A DNA stretch of 64,000 bases from Meridianimarinicoccus zhengii (GCF_003254465.1 NZ_QDFI01000009.1:22898-86897); one strand, 5' to 3'; counted from the stretch's first letter, positions 16,505-26,064 are shown. The notes: generated by a model not told the origin, from the letters alone. Translations and numbers: made by a program.

Positions 16505-17268
16505 CCGAGGGCCGCCAGAGCCGGGAACTGTTCCAGCAGCCACCATGACAGTCGGGTGAAGGCCCCGGTGACCAGCATGATGCCGACGACCAGCAGGAGC
16601 CCGCCCATGACGCGCTCGATGGTCTTCATGTGGCGCTTCAGCCGGTTCATCACGGCCATGGACCGGGTCATGAAGGCCGCGACCAGCAGGAAGGGCACGC
16701 CAAGTCCCAGAGCATAGACCCCCAGCAGCAGCGTGCCCCGCGCGATGGACGCCTCCGTGGCCGCGATGGACAGGATCGCGCCCAGTTGCGGGCCGATGCA
16801 GGGGGTCCAGCCGAAGGCGAAGGCGAGCCCCAGCACATAGGCCCCCAGCGCCGTGCCGCCCTTGTCGCCCGCATCCAGCCGCGCCTCGCGATCAAGGATC
16901 GGGATGCGGAACACCCCGAGGAAGTGCAGGCCGAACACGATCACCACGGCCCCCGCGATGCGGGAGAACAGGACCTGGTTCTGCAGGAAGAACGCGCCGA
17001 AGGCCGACGCGGTGAAGCCGAGGAACAGGAACACCGTGCTCAGACCCAGCACGAAGAATGTGGCCGGCAGCATGGCCCGCGCGCGGTTCTGCCCGCTCTG
17101 CATGTCGCCGACGCTGATCCCGCTCATATAGGCGAGATAGGGCGGCACGATGGGCAGCACGCAGGGCGACAGAAAGGACAACATGCCCGCGGCAAGCGCC
17201 ACGACCATGGCGGGCACAAGCGCCGCGTCGATGATTTCGATACCGAACATGGTGAGGGTGTAGCCCAT
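16501..17268 (-). CDS. ccdA: Cytochrome c biogenesis protein CcdA
   Basis: A 255-residue inner-membrane thiol-disulfide transporter that passes electrons from cytosolic thioredoxin to the periplasm for cytochrome c maturation. It has about six hydrophobic segments, and both redox cysteines are present in SPCVLPIVPP (residue about 36) and TPCIGPQLGA (about 156). Short CcdA lacking the DsbD periplasmic domains is normal in alphaproteobacteria. The start is set at the first ATG; a second ATG six codons later is equally possible, as neither has a clear ribosome-binding site. It supports the four-haem PufC and other c-type cytochromes of this phototroph. Confidence 0.92.
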   Translation of the reverse strand: MGYTLTMFGIEIIDAALVPAMVVALAAGMLSFLSPCVLPIVPPYLAYMSGISVGDMQSGQNRARAMLPATFFVLGLSTVFLFLGFTASAFGAFFLQNQVLFSRIAGAVVIVFGLHFLGVFRIPILDREARLDAGDKGGTALGAYVLGLAFAFGWTPCIGPQLGAILSIAATEASIARGTLLLGVYALGLGVPFLLVAAFMTRSMAVMNRLKRHMKTIERVMGGLLLVVGIMLVTGAFTRLSWWLLEQFPALAALG

Positions 17269-17335
17269 GGCGACGGTGGCGTCACGGCACAGAGCGTCAC
17301 ATTACCGTGGCAACCGTGACATCCCGGTAGGGCTT

Positions 17336-17361
17336 CCCGGCCTGCCTTGCGGCAGACCGGG
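17336..17361 (-). terminator. Hairpin downstream of rne
   Basis: CCCGG-C-CTGCC (17336-17346) pairs with GGCAG-A-CCGGG (17351-17361) around the loop TTGC, with one internal C/A mismatch. It lies 15 bases past the rne stop codon in the direction of transcription. No U-tract follows. It could be the end of the rne message. Confidence 0.45.
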
Positions 17362-17375
17362 TTTCCAGCGTTGGA

Positions 17376-20300
17376 TCAGCGTCCGACCGACCACCAGCCG
17401 CGCTTGCGGGGCTTCTGGTCGGCGGCGGGGTCCGGCTCCGGCGCGTCAGGCTGCGCTACCGCGTCGGGCTCGGGCTCAGGCTGCTCTGCCGGGACCGTTT
17501 CCGCCATGGATGAACCTGCCTGCGCCTTTTCGGCCACAGATGCCGCGTCCGGTTCAGGCGCAGATTCAGGCGCCGGGTCGGGCGTGGTCTCCGCCACGGG
17601 TTCGGGGATTGCCTCCGCCATCGGCTCGGGCGTGGCCTCGGCCGCGGGCGACACCGCGCCGCTGTCGTCGGTCGCCTCCACCTGTTCGGCGGGCGCCGTT
17701 ACTTCGACATGGTCGGGCGCTTCCGCCGTCACACCGGCGGCCGCGTCGTCGGCGACCGGCGCGGCGGCGTCCACAGGTTCCGCCACTTTGGCATCGACAC
17801 TTGCGTCGTCCGCGACCGTTGCCGTGGCGCCGGGCGCTGCCACATCTTCGGTGTGTTCCGCCGCGGCTGCGGGTGCATCCGTCACCGCCGTTTCAGGAGC
17901 GTGCCCGTCCGACCCTGTGCTGTCACGCCCGTCGCGCACATCATCTGCGTCCGGATAGCCGTCGTCATCGTTCCTGTCCCGCCCGGAGTTCTCGGACGCC
18001 TCGCCTTCGCCATTCGCGCCACCGCGCCGCCGCCGCCGCCGCCGCCGCTTCTTGCGGGGCTTGCCGTCGTCATCGCTGCCGCTGTCGTCCTTGCCGGTGC
18101 TTTCGGCATCCCGGTCGCGCGCGGGTGCCTGCACCTCGGTCGCGGCCTCGGCCTCGGCCAGTTCCGCCGCTTCCGCCTCTTCGGCCTCGCGGTCCAGAAG
18201 ATCGTCGTCAGGCATCTGGGACATGTCGATGGAAATCACCGGATGCGCCTGCCGCACCACCCGCGTCGCGGTCTTGAATTTCTCGACCGTGAAGTTCGGG
18301 CTGATGAGCGTCGGATCGGCCTCCACCCGGACAGCCATGCCATACCGCATCTCGATCCGGGCGATATGTTCGCGCTTTTCGTTGATGAGGTAGTTGGCGA
18401 TGGCGACGGGCGCCTTCACCAGCACCTCGCCCGAGCGGTTGCGCACGCCTTCTTCTTCCAGCTCACGCAGGATCGACAGCGCAAGGTTGTCGTCAGACCG
18501 CACCAGCCCCGTGCCATGGCAATGGGGGCATGGCTTGGTCGTCGCCTCCACCATGCCGGGCCGCAGCCGCTGACGCGACATTTCCAGCAGGCCGAAGCCC
18601 GAGATCCGGCCCATCTGGATGCGCGCCCGGTCGGTCTTGAGCTTGTCCTTCAGGCGCTTCTCGACCGCGGCGTTGTTGCGCCGCTCGTCCATGTCGATGA
18701 AGTCGATCACGATCAGACCGGCCAGATCCCGCAGGCGGCACTGGCGCGCGACTTCCTCCGCCGCCTCCAGGTTGGTCTTGAGCGCCGTCTCCTCGATGGA
18801 GCCTTCCTTGGTGGACTTGCCCGAGTTCACGTCGATGGCAACCAGCGCCTCGGTCACGCCGATCACGATGTAGCCGCCCGATTTCAGCCGCACGGTCGGA
18901 TTGAACATCTCCGACAGGTAGCTTTCGACCTGGTAGCGCGCGAACAGCGGTTGCGCCTCGCTGTAGAGCTTCACGTTCTTGGCGTGGCTCGGCATGATCA
19001 TGCGCATGAAGTCCTTGGCGGTGCGGTAACCCGCCTCGCCCTCCACCAGCACCTCGTCGATGTCGCGGTTGTAGAGGTCGCGGATCGTGCGCTTGATGAG
19101 GTCCCCTTCGGCATAGATCGCCGCCGGAGCCACGGATTTCAGCGTCAGGTCGCGGATCTGTTCCCACAGCCGTTGCAGATATTCGTAATCGCGCCGGATC
19201 TCGGCCTTGGTGCGGTTGGCACCGGCCGTGCGGATGATGAGACCGGCCCCGCGCGGCACGTCTATCTCGGCCGCGATCTCCTTGAGTTTCTTGCGATCCT
19301 GCACGTTGGTGATCTTGCGGGAAATCCCGCCGCCGCGCGCCGTGTTGGGCATCAGCACGCAATAGCGGCCGGCCAGCGAGAGGTAGGTCGTGAGCGCCGC
19401 ACCCTTGTTGCCGCGTTCTTCCTTGACCACCTGCACCAGCATGATCTGGCGGACCTTGATGACCTCCTGGATCTTGTAGCGGCGCGGGCGCGGCTTGCGC
19501 GGCGGGCGGATGTCCTCGGCGGTGTCGTCGTCGGCCACGGACTCGATGGCGCGGTCGGTGGCGGCGTCGTCCTCGACCTCCTGCACGGCATCGTCGCGCG
19601 ACGGGCGTTCGTCGTCTTCCGCAGGGGCGGCGGTGTCGGCGGTCGCCGCATCCACGTCTTCATGCAGAACCGCGTCCGTCCCGTCATGGCGCGCGGCCAT
19701 GGTGGAGGGCGGCGTGCGCGGCGTGTCGTCATCACCGTCCGTGTTCGTGTCTGCGGCGCTGCCGTCTTCGGTCGCGTCCGCGTCCGTGTCCGTGGCGGCT
19801 TCCCCAGCCGTCTCGGGGCTGTCGGCATCCGTGGCCGGGGCGGTGTCGGCGGGCGCATCAGCGTCCCGCGGCGCGGCTTCGTCGTCGCCGCCGGCGTCCG
19901 CCGTGTCGCCCGCCGGTGCCGACGGAACGACCTCGGGCGCCGCGGCGGCACCAGAGCCGTTCGGCACGCGCTGCAGGCCCGAACTGTTCATGTCCTCGAC
20001 CTCTGCGGGCGCGTCGGCCTCGCCAAGATCGACGACATCCATGCCGGGGATCGACTGCGCGGGGATGTCCGACGCACCAGCCTCGGCAGGCCCGGCGGAT
20101 GCATCGTCCGGCGGCGTGCCCTCGCCCGCATCGTCTGCGCCGCGCTTTCCGCGCGACCGCCGCGTGCGCGTGCGCCGCGGCTTCGCGGGCGCATCGGCCG
20201 AGGTCTCTGGCGCAGCCGGTTCCGCAGGGTCGTCATCGTCCTGCTGGGACTGGTCATAGGCCAGTTCCTCGGCCAGCAGCGCCTCGCGGTCCGCGACCGG

Positions 20301-20543
20301 GATCTGGTAGTAGTCCGGGTGAATTTCGCTGAAGGCGAGGAAGCCGTGGCGGTTCCCGCCGTAATCCACGAATGCCGCCTGGAGCGACGGCTCGACCCGC
20401 GTTACCTTGGCAAGGTAGATGTTGCCCGCAAGCTGGCGCTTGTTCTCGGACTCGAAATCGAATTCCTCGACCTTGTTTCCATCGACGACGACCACCCGCG
20501 TTTCTTCCGCGTGGGTGGCATCGATAAGCATTTTCTTGGCCAT
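17376..20543 (-). CDS. rne: Ribonuclease E
   Basis: A 1055-residue endoribonuclease, core of the RNA degradosome, cutting AU-rich single-stranded RNA. The S1 domain begins after MAKKMLIDAT and is interrupted at about residues 98-355 by a very acidic low-complexity insertion rich in D, A and T, as in other alphaproteobacterial RNase E. It resumes at KIQEVIKVRQIMLVQVVKEERG. The catalytic magnesium aspartates are in VAIDVNSGK (about 570) and VIDFIDMD (about 615), and the zinc-link cysteines in CPHCHG (about 672). The C-terminal 250 residues are disordered, with an arginine-rich KKRRRRRRRR patch for RNA or partner binding. The start at MAKKML is preceded by AAAGAGAC. Confidence 0.96.
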   Translation of the reverse strand: MAKKMLIDATHAEETRVVVVDGNKVEEFDFESENKRQLAGNIYLAKVTRVEPSLQAAFVDYGGNRHGFLAFSEIHPDYYQIPVADREALLAEELAYDQSQQDDDDPAEPAAPETSADAPAKPRRTRTRRSRGKRGADDAGEGTPPDDASAGPAEAGASDIPAQSIPGMDVVDLGEADAPAEVEDMNSSGLQRVPNGSGAAAAPEVVPSAPAGDTADAGGDDEAAPRDADAPADTAPATDADSPETAGEAATDTDADATEDGSAADTNTDGDDDTPRTPPSTMAARHDGTDAVLHEDVDAATADTAAPAEDDERPSRDDAVQEVEDDAATDRAIESVADDDTAEDIRPPRKPRPRRYKIQEVIKVRQIMLVQVVKEERGNKGAALTTYLSLAGRYCVLMPNTARGGGISRKITNVQDRKKLKEIAAEIDVPRGAGLIIRTAGANRTKAEIRRDYEYLQRLWEQIRDLTLKSVAPAAIYAEGDLIKRTIRDLYNRDIDEVLVEGEAGYRTAKDFMRMIMPSHAKNVKLYSEAQPLFARYQVESYLSEMFNPTVRLKSGGYIVIGVTEALVAIDVNSGKSTKEGSIEETALKTNLEAAEEVARQCRLRDLAGLIVIDFIDMDERRNNAAVEKRLKDKLKTDRARIQMGRISGFGLLEMSRQRLRPGMVEATTKPCPHCHGTGLVRSDDNLALSILRELEEEGVRNRSGEVLVKAPVAIANYLINEKREHIARIEMRYGMAVRVEADPTLISPNFTVEKFKTATRVVRQAHPVISIDMSQMPDDDLLDREAEEAEAAELAEAEAATEVQAPARDRDAESTGKDDSGSDDDGKPRKKRRRRRRRRGGANGEGEASENSGRDRNDDDGYPDADDVRDGRDSTGSDGHAPETAVTDAPAAAAEHTEDVAAPGATATVADDASVDAKVAEPVDAAAPVADDAAAGVTAEAPDHVEVTAPAEQVEATDDSGAVSPAAEATPEPMAEAIPEPVAETTPDPAPESAPEPDAASVAEKAQAGSSMAETVPAEQPEPEPDAVAQPDAPEPDPAADQKPRKRGWWSVGR

Positions 20544-20950
20544 GAAGTCTCTTTGCACCGGGGCGGCCCCGCGGGCGGCTCTCTGCGCGCAGCGCAGGGC
20601 GGCCGGTGTCTCGTTGCGGCGTGGCCCGCTGGCACGCTGGTTCGCGCAGGGCAGAGCGGCCTTTGGGCCGATGCTGCTGCGGTGCCTTGGCGGTCAGGGT
20701 CCATCGCGATCTGTCCTTGGCACGTTACCGTGCCGATAAATGTCCCGCGCTTTGGGCGCGGGCGGTTCATGCCCCGTAACGGGGCGTCTTTCGGCTGCCG
20801 TTCGGTGGGTGCAGCTGGCACCGGTCACGGACGCGGCAGGGAAATCCTGGGACAGCAAGGCTGCCACACCCCCATTAAACCCGCAAAGGACGAAATGACA
20901 ATGCAAAACGCGCATAATCCGGACCGGATCGTTCAGATGGACCCGCAACC
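20544..20950 (-). promoter_or_regulatory. Long structured 5' leader of rne with three tandem hairpins
   Basis: The 407 bases between the dctD-like stop and the rne start contain no gene. Three perfect short hairpins stand in a row about 180-240 bases before the start codon: 20719-20734 (GGCACG/CGTGCC), 20744-20762 (CCCGCGC/GCGCGGG) and 20771-20785 (GCCCCGT/ACGGGGC). Long structured leaders that let RNase E cut and lower its own mRNA are known in gammaproteobacteria. A comparable feedback role is a reasonable inference here but not shown. Confidence 0.5.
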
Positions 20951-22276
20951 TCAGGTATAGTGGCTGCGCACGAGCCCGTATTTCGCCATCTTCTCGTTCA
21001 GGGTCCGCCGCGGCAGGCAAAGTTCCTCCATCACGCGGGCGATGGACCCCTGGTGGCGGCGCATCGTGTTGTCGATCAGCATGCGTTCGAACGCCTCGAC
21101 ATACTCCTTGAGCGGCTTTCCTTCCTGCGTGACATGGGTCATCGGCAGGCTCACCGCTTCGTTGTCGGAAATCAGCAGCGATGTCAGCGACCCCGCCCCG
21201 CGACGGCTTTGCATCACGGCACGCTCGGCCACGTTCATCAACTGGCGCACGTTGCCCGGCCATGGCGCCTGCAGAAGCTGCGCGGCCTCGTGCGGGCTGA
21301 GCTGCGGCGCCGCGGCCCCGTACTCGCCTGCGAAGTTGCGGGTGAAGTCGTTGAACAGCAACAGGATGTCGTCACCGCGCTGGCGCAGGGGCGGCAGCGA
21401 CAGGTGCAGCGCGGAGAGCCGGTGATACAGATCCGGCCGCAGGTCCGCGCAGGAGCTTTCGCCATCCGAACCGCAGATCGACACGATCCGCGGGCCATCC
21501 ACGCCCTGCGGCGCATCGAGCCATGCCACAAGCCGCGCCTGCACCGCGGGCATCAGCGCCTGCACGTCTTCCAGCAGCAGAACGCCGTTGCGGGCCGCGA
21601 CCAGCGCCGGCACGGTACCCGTGTCGCCATCATCCGCACCGAACAGTTCGGCGATCTGTCCCGCCTCGTCCAGCTGACCGCAGAACACCTGCACGAGCGG
21701 GCGCGACGCGCGGGCCCCCACCGCATGCAGCGCGCGCGCCACCAGCGTCTTTCCGGTGCCCGTCTCGCCGTCGATCAGCACCGGCGCGTCGGCCTGTGCG
21801 AGATCGAGGATGTCCTCGCGCAGCCGCACCATCGCGGGGCTTTCCCCGATCAGCCGCGTCGCCGCCGCGTCCCCCGACGCAAGTTCGTTGCGCAGCGCCC
21901 GGTTTTCCAGCGCAATCTTGCGCGCGGCGCAGGCGCGCTGGACGATGTCGGTCATCTGCTCTGGATCGAACGGCTTTTCAAGGAAGTCATAGGCGCCGAT
22001 CCGCATCGCCTCCACCGCCATGGGCACGTCGCCATGGCCGGTGATCAGCACCACGGGCAACGCGCTGTCATGGTGCATCAGCCGCTTGAGAAAGGTCATG
22101 CCGTCGATATCCGGCATCCGGATGTCGGACAGGACCACGCCGGGATAGCCCGGCCCCACGACCTTCAGCGCATCGCGGGCGTTTGAAAAGGTCTCGGTGT
22201 CATAGCCCGACAGGACCAGCCACTGGCTGATCGATTGCCGCATGTCCAGTTCGTCATCGACGATCGCTACCTTCAT
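20951..22276 (-). CDS. DctD-like response regulator (AAA+, GAFTGA absent)
   Basis: A 441-residue NtrC-family response regulator, likely partner of the kinase encoded next to it. The receiver domain (1-120) has acidic residues DD at 7-8, phosphoacceptor D51 in LSDIRMP and the lysine in EKPFD. The AAA+ domain (about 140-370) has Walker A GETGTGKT and a Walker-B-like GVLLLEDV. The C-terminal Fis-type helix-turn-helix is RRTLNEKMAKYGL. The GAFTGA loop that contacts sigma-54 is missing: after ELFG the sequence reads ADDGDTGTVPALVAARNG. It may therefore not work with sigma-54, as known for Rhodobacter NtrC. The DctD name (C4-dicarboxylate control) is by similarity and pairing only. Confidence 0.82.
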   Translation of the reverse strand: MKVAIVDDELDMRQSISQWLVLSGYDTETFSNARDALKVVGPGYPGVVLSDIRMPDIDGMTFLKRLMHHDSALPVVLITGHGDVPMAVEAMRIGAYDFLEKPFDPEQMTDIVQRACAARKIALENRALRNELASGDAAATRLIGESPAMVRLREDILDLAQADAPVLIDGETGTGKTLVARALHAVGARASRPLVQVFCGQLDEAGQIAELFGADDGDTGTVPALVAARNGVLLLEDVQALMPAVQARLVAWLDAPQGVDGPRIVSICGSDGESSCADLRPDLYHRLSALHLSLPPLRQRGDDILLLFNDFTRNFAGEYGAAAPQLSPHEAAQLLQAPWPGNVRQLMNVAERAVMQSRRGAGSLTSLLISDNEAVSLPMTHVTQEGKPLKEYVEAFERMLIDNTMRRHQGSIARVMEELCLPRRTLNEKMAKYGLVRSHYT

Positions 22277-22324
22277 GGCCTCATCCTCTCCGCGCGCCTG
22301 TCGCGCCGCGTTGTGCCTGCGCGG

Positions 22325-24070
22325 CTATTGCGCCGCGATGCTGTCCTCGCCGAAGCGGGGCAGATGCATTTCGAACACCGCGCCACCCTCGGGACGGTTG
22401 CGCGCGATCAGCCGGCCGCCCAGATCGGCCACGATGCTGCTCGAGATCGCCAGCCCCAGCCCCAGCCCGTCGCCCGCATCTTTCGTCGTGTAGAACGGCT
22501 CGAACAGCGCGTCGAGATCGGCGATCCCGGTCCCGTTGTCCAGCACGCTCAGCGTTACCTGATCCCCGGCCACGAGGATGATGTCGATCTGCGGGTCGGG
22601 CTGGCCCCGCGTCGCATCGACCGCGTTGCGCAGCAGGTTCACGATCACCTGTTCCAGCCGGAACCGTTCGGCCAGCACATCGACGGGGGTATCGGGGCGG
22701 CTTACGGTCAGGCCGATGGATCGCTGGCGGAACTGCGGCTCCATCATGGCGAGCGATGCATCCACGGCGGCGCGCAGGTCAACCCGGCCCATGGCGTCGG
22801 TGCTCTTGGAGGCATAGGATTTCAACTGCCGCGTGATCGCCGCCATCCGGTCGATCAGGTCGTTGATGCGCTGGAAACTGACAACCGCCTCGTCCGTGCG
22901 CTGGCGACTGACAAGCAGCCGCGCCCCCGCAAGATAGGTCTTCATCGCCGCGAGCGGCTGGTTGAGTTCATGGCTGACCGCCGCGGACATCTCGCCCAAC
23001 GCGGCGAGCTTGGACGATTGCGCGATGGTCTGCTCGGCCACTTCGAGATTGCGCTCCACCTTCTGCCGCTCGGCGATTTCGCGCTGCAGGAGCAGGTTCA
23101 GCTTGCGCAGTTCCGCCGATTCCCGTTGCAGCCGCAGCGACCGCCGCTCTGCCTGCCTTGAGGTCAGGTAGAACAGCCCCGCGGCGAGGATGGCGAAGAC
23201 CATGATCTGCACCGCCACGACCGATGCCACCCGTTCGCGCACCGGCGTGAATGTCGAGAAGCTGACGATCCGCCATCCCTGGAACGGGATGCGGGTTTCG
23301 CTGCGCATGACCTGCTGGCCGTCGAGCACGCTGTTGTTGGCGTCAAAGGTGTCGCTGCGCGCGCGCAAGGCCCGGACGAGCGCGTTCTTCGGCGGCTCCT
23401 GGGCCAGCGCCTCCGCCTCGGTCTTGCCGCGCCAGCGCGGTTCGGTGCTCAGGATCACGACATCATTGCTGTCCTTGACGATGACCGCCTCGCTGATCCC
23501 GTCCCAACTGCGTTCGTACTTGAACAGATCGACTTCGGCGGTGATGACGCCCAGCAGCGATCCGTTCCGGGTCAGCTTGCGCGAATAGACGAATTGTGGC
23601 CGCCCACTGCCGTCGAAGGCGACGGTAAACACCGTCGAGTCGGACCGGAGCGCCTCCACCACGTAGGGCGCGTTGCGGTGTTCCGTTCCGATATCGCCCC
23701 GCTCGGACGACGCGACGGCGCGCCCGTCCCGATCCAGCAACATCAGCCGGGTCACGCCGATCTCATCCCGCGCCTCGATCAGACGCGCCGAGGTCTGGCT
23801 GAAATCCCGCGTTTCCAGTGCATTGGCCAGTACCGGGTCGCGCGACAGAAGCTGCGGCACGATGGAGGACCGGCGCAGTTCGCTCATCACGTTGCCCGCG
23901 AAAAGCGTCAGGCGCAATTCGGCCTGGTTGCGCAGGGTGGCTTCCCGGCGCTGGCCAAGCACCACCACCGTGATCGTGATGACGATCAGCGCCACCACCA
24001 CGAGCGCGACCAGCGCAAGGCGCTGTCGCGTGCGGACCGGCAGGGTATCGGATGACGGAGTTGCGCCCAT
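22325..24070 (-). CDS. DctB-like sensor histidine kinase
   Basis: A 581-residue membrane-bound sensor kinase. One transmembrane segment lies near residues 18-38 (LALVALVVVALIVITITVVVLG) and a second near 305-325 (VVAVQIMVFAILAAGLFYL). They enclose a periplasmic double PAS-like sensor domain (cache type), as in DctB, which detects C4-dicarboxylates. A coiled coil follows, then the H-box VSHELNQPLAAMKTY with the phosphorylated histidine, and the ATPase motifs NLLRNAVDA, DNGTGI and GLGLGLAISSS. It is transcribed together with the regulator, 48 bases apart. The start was chosen at the ATG giving the canonical short cytoplasmic tail; the frame is open upstream. Confidence 0.86.
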   Translation of the reverse strand: MGATPSSDTLPVRTRQRLALVALVVVALIVITITVVVLGQRREATLRNQAELRLTLFAGNVMSELRRSSIVPQLLSRDPVLANALETRDFSQTSARLIEARDEIGVTRLMLLDRDGRAVASSERGDIGTEHRNAPYVVEALRSDSTVFTVAFDGSGRPQFVYSRKLTRNGSLLGVITAEVDLFKYERSWDGISEAVIVKDSNDVVILSTEPRWRGKTEAEALAQEPPKNALVRALRARSDTFDANNSVLDGQQVMRSETRIPFQGWRIVSFSTFTPVRERVASVVAVQIMVFAILAAGLFYLTSRQAERRSLRLQRESAELRKLNLLLQREIAERQKVERNLEVAEQTIAQSSKLAALGEMSAAVSHELNQPLAAMKTYLAGARLLVSRQRTDEAVVSFQRINDLIDRMAAITRQLKSYASKSTDAMGRVDLRAAVDASLAMMEPQFRQRSIGLTVSRPDTPVDVLAERFRLEQVIVNLLRNAVDATRGQPDPQIDIILVAGDQVTLSVLDNGTGIADLDALFEPFYTTKDAGDGLGLGLAISSSIVADLGGRLIARNRPEGGAVFEMHLPRFGEDSIAAQ

Positions 24071-24212
24071 GGGAGCAGAATGGACCCGGATGCCCGGTGA
24101 ATTCCAGAGATTTCCGATCACGTCACGCGGCGCGGCGGCGCGGGCGGTGCCCATCGGCAGGTGCCTGCCGATGGTGGCGAAAGCCCGCTCATCCGGTGCG
24201 GCGGCGACGCGA

Positions 24213-24881
24213 TCAGGCGTCGGCCAGCGCGCCGGCCAGCGCCGCGAACAAAACCGCCCCGTCCGTTCCGCCCTGCGCAGGGTCGATGGCACGCTCGGGA
24301 TGAGGCATCAGGCCCAGAACCCGCCGGTTCTCGGACAGGATGCCCGCGATGTCCCCGGCCGACCCGTTGGGATTGTCCATGTACCGGAACGCCACACGAT
24401 CCTCGCCGTCGAGCCGTGCCAGCGTGTCGGCATCCGCGGTGTAGTTGCCGTCGTGATGGGCGATGGGGAAGGTGACCGCCTGCCCCACGGTGTAGCCGGA
24501 GGTGAACGGGCTGTCGGCGGTGGCCACGGTCATGGGCGCGGGCTTGCAGATGAATTTCAGCCCGGCATTGCGCATCAGCGCCCCGGGCAGCAGCCCCGCC
24601 TCCACCAGAACCTGGAAGCCGTTGCAGATGCCGATGACGGCCCCACCCCGGCGCGCGTGATCGGCGACCGCCACACAGATCGGCGACCGCGCGGCGATGG
24701 CGCCGCAGCGCAGGTAATCGCCATAGGAAAAGCCGCCGGGCAGGCCGACCACGTCCACGCCCGCGGGCAGCGACGTGTCCTTGTGCCAGACCATGACGGG
24801 GTCTATCCCCGCCGCGCGAAACGCCACGGCAAGATCGCGGTCGCAGTTGGACCCGGGAAAGACGATGACGGCGCCGCGCAT
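24213..24881 (-). CDS. purQ: Phosphoribosylformylglycinamidine synthase, glutaminase subunit
   Basis: A 222-residue class-I glutamine amidotransferase that supplies ammonia for the FGAM step of purine synthesis. The nucleophile cysteine is in GICNGFQVL (about residue 86) and the His/Glu pair in MPHPERA near 197-200. GSNCDRD and [11 protein letters not shown] are PurQ-specific. The start codon overlaps the purS stop as ATGA, so it is translationally coupled. PurQ acts in a complex with PurS and PurL; purL is not in the window. The length equals that of the small PurQ of the three-subunit enzyme. Confidence 0.95.
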   Translation of the reverse strand: MRGAVIVFPGSNCDRDLAVAFRAAGIDPVMVWHKDTSLPAGVDVVGLPGGFSYGDYLRCGAIAARSPICVAVADHARRGGAVIGICNGFQVLVEAGLLPGALMRNAGLKFICKPAPMTVATADSPFTSGYTVGQAVTFPIAHHDGNYTADADTLARLDGEDRVAFRYMDNPNGSAGDIAGILSENRRVLGLMPHPERAIDPAQGGTDGAVLFAALAGALADA

Positions 24882-25120
24882 CAGGCGATCTCGATCCGGT
24901 AGCTTTCGATCACGGTATTGGCGAGCAGCTTCTCGCACATCCGCCGCACTTCGGCCTCCGCCGCCGCGGCATCGGTCCCCGCCAGGTCCAGTTCGATCAC
25001 CTTGCCCTGCCGCACACCGTTCACGCCGTCGAAGCCGAGCGCGCCAAGCGCATGGCGCACCGCCTCGCCCTGCGGGTCGAGCACGCCGGGTTTCAGCATC
25101 ACGTGCACCACTGCCTTCAT
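24881..25120 (-). CDS. purS: Phosphoribosylformylglycinamidine synthase subunit PurS
   Basis: A small (79-residue) subunit that bridges PurQ and PurL in the multi-protein FGAM synthetase. The sequence has the family pattern [18 protein letters not shown] at the N-terminus and the conserved [10 protein letters not shown] in the middle. Two ATG codons two codons apart are possible. I chose the second because AAGGGA lies 9 bases before it and only 3 before the first. It is the middle gene of purC-purS-purQ, 15 bases downstream of purC, and its stop overlaps the start of purQ. Confidence 0.93.
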   Translation of the reverse strand: MKAVVHVMLKPGVLDPQGEAVRHALGALGFDGVNGVRQGKVIELDLAGTDAAAAEAEVRRMCEKLLANTVIESYRIEIA

Positions 25121-25135
25121 GGTCATCGGTCCCTT

Positions 25136-25897
25136 TCAGTTGATCAGCGTCGGCCGGGTGATCGGCTGCGCGTTCTTCGGCAGCACACCCAGCCGCCGCG
25201 CCAGCTCCGTGTAGGCATCGGCGAGGTTGCCGAGGTCCTGCCGGAACACGTCCTTGTCCAGCTTCTGGCCGGTCTTCACGTCCCACAACCGGCAACTGTC
25301 CGGGCTGATCTCGTCCGCGACGATCAGCCGGTGAAAATCGTTGTCCCAGATGCGCCCGATCTCGATCTTGAAGTCGATCAGCCGGATGCCGACGCCCATG
25401 AACACGCCCGACAGGAAATCGTTCACCCGCAGCGCAAGCGACACCATGTCGTCCATGTCCTGCTGGCTCGCCCAACCGAAGGCGGCGATATGTTCTTCCG
25501 TCACCAGCGGGTCGCCCAGCTTGTCGTCCTTGTAATAGAATTCCACGATCGGCCGCGGCAGCGCCTGCCCCTCGGGCAGCCCGAGCCGCTTGCACATGGA
25601 CCCCGCGGCGCGGTTGCGAACCACCACCTCGAGCGGGATGATCTCCACCTGCCGGATCAGTTGCTCGCGCATGTTGATGCGGCGGATGAAATGGGTGGGC
25701 ACGCCGATATCGTTCAGCCCGGTCATGAAGAATTCCGACAGGCGGTTGTTCAGCACGCCCTTGCCTTCGATCACGTCGTGCTTCTGCGCGTTGAACGCGG
25801 TGGCGTCGTCCTTGAAATACTGCACCAGCGTACCGGGTTCCGGCCCTTCATAGAGTATCTTGGCCTTGCCTTCGTAAAGCTTCTTGCGGCGTGCCAT
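25136..25897 (-). CDS. purC: SAICAR synthase
   Basis: A 253-residue phosphoribosylaminoimidazole-succinocarboxamide synthase that joins CAIR and aspartate using ATP in purine synthesis. It shows the N-terminal [14 protein letters not shown], signature [12 protein letters not shown] (residue about 90) and [16 protein letters not shown]. The length agrees with the short bacterial type. The start ATG is preceded by GGAGACAGC. It is the first gene of purC-purS-purQ on the minus strand and diverges from the zeta-subunit gene. Confidence 0.96.
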   Translation of the reverse strand: MARRKKLYEGKAKILYEGPEPGTLVQYFKDDATAFNAQKHDVIEGKGVLNNRLSEFFMTGLNDIGVPTHFIRRINMREQLIRQVEIIPLEVVVRNRAAGSMCKRLGLPEGQALPRPIVEFYYKDDKLGDPLVTEEHIAAFGWASQQDMDDMVSLALRVNDFLSGVFMGVGIRLIDFKIEIGRIWDNDFHRLIVADEISPDSCRLWDVKTGQKLDKDVFRQDLGNLADAYTELARRLGVLPKNAQPITRPTLIN

Positions 25898-26064
25898 GCT
25901 GTCTCCGATCTGGGGTTGCGCGCGGGCAGCGCACTTGGATTGGGCGCGTATACGGCAACGGAACAAGTGTCGCAAGAACGCGCAGCGCTTGCCCCTTGCC
26001 CGCCCTGCGCACAACGCCCATAACGCTTGCGACCCATCGGGCCGAGAACGACAGGAGGACGGCA

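Noticed and set aside
19495..20259. Repetitive acidic coding region of rne as a DNA repeat or CRISPR-like array
   Set aside because: It has no constant unit or spacer pattern; the repetition is low-complexity protein sequence (D, A, T, P codons) in the S1 insertion. No CRISPR array was seen anywhere in the window.
17709..20960. Very long open frame antisense to rne (over 1000 codons)
   Set aside because: It mirrors the rne reading frame in GC-rich DNA with strong third-position bias. Its translation is arginine/valine/histidine-rich without family motifs, while the minus-strand frame is a full RNase E.
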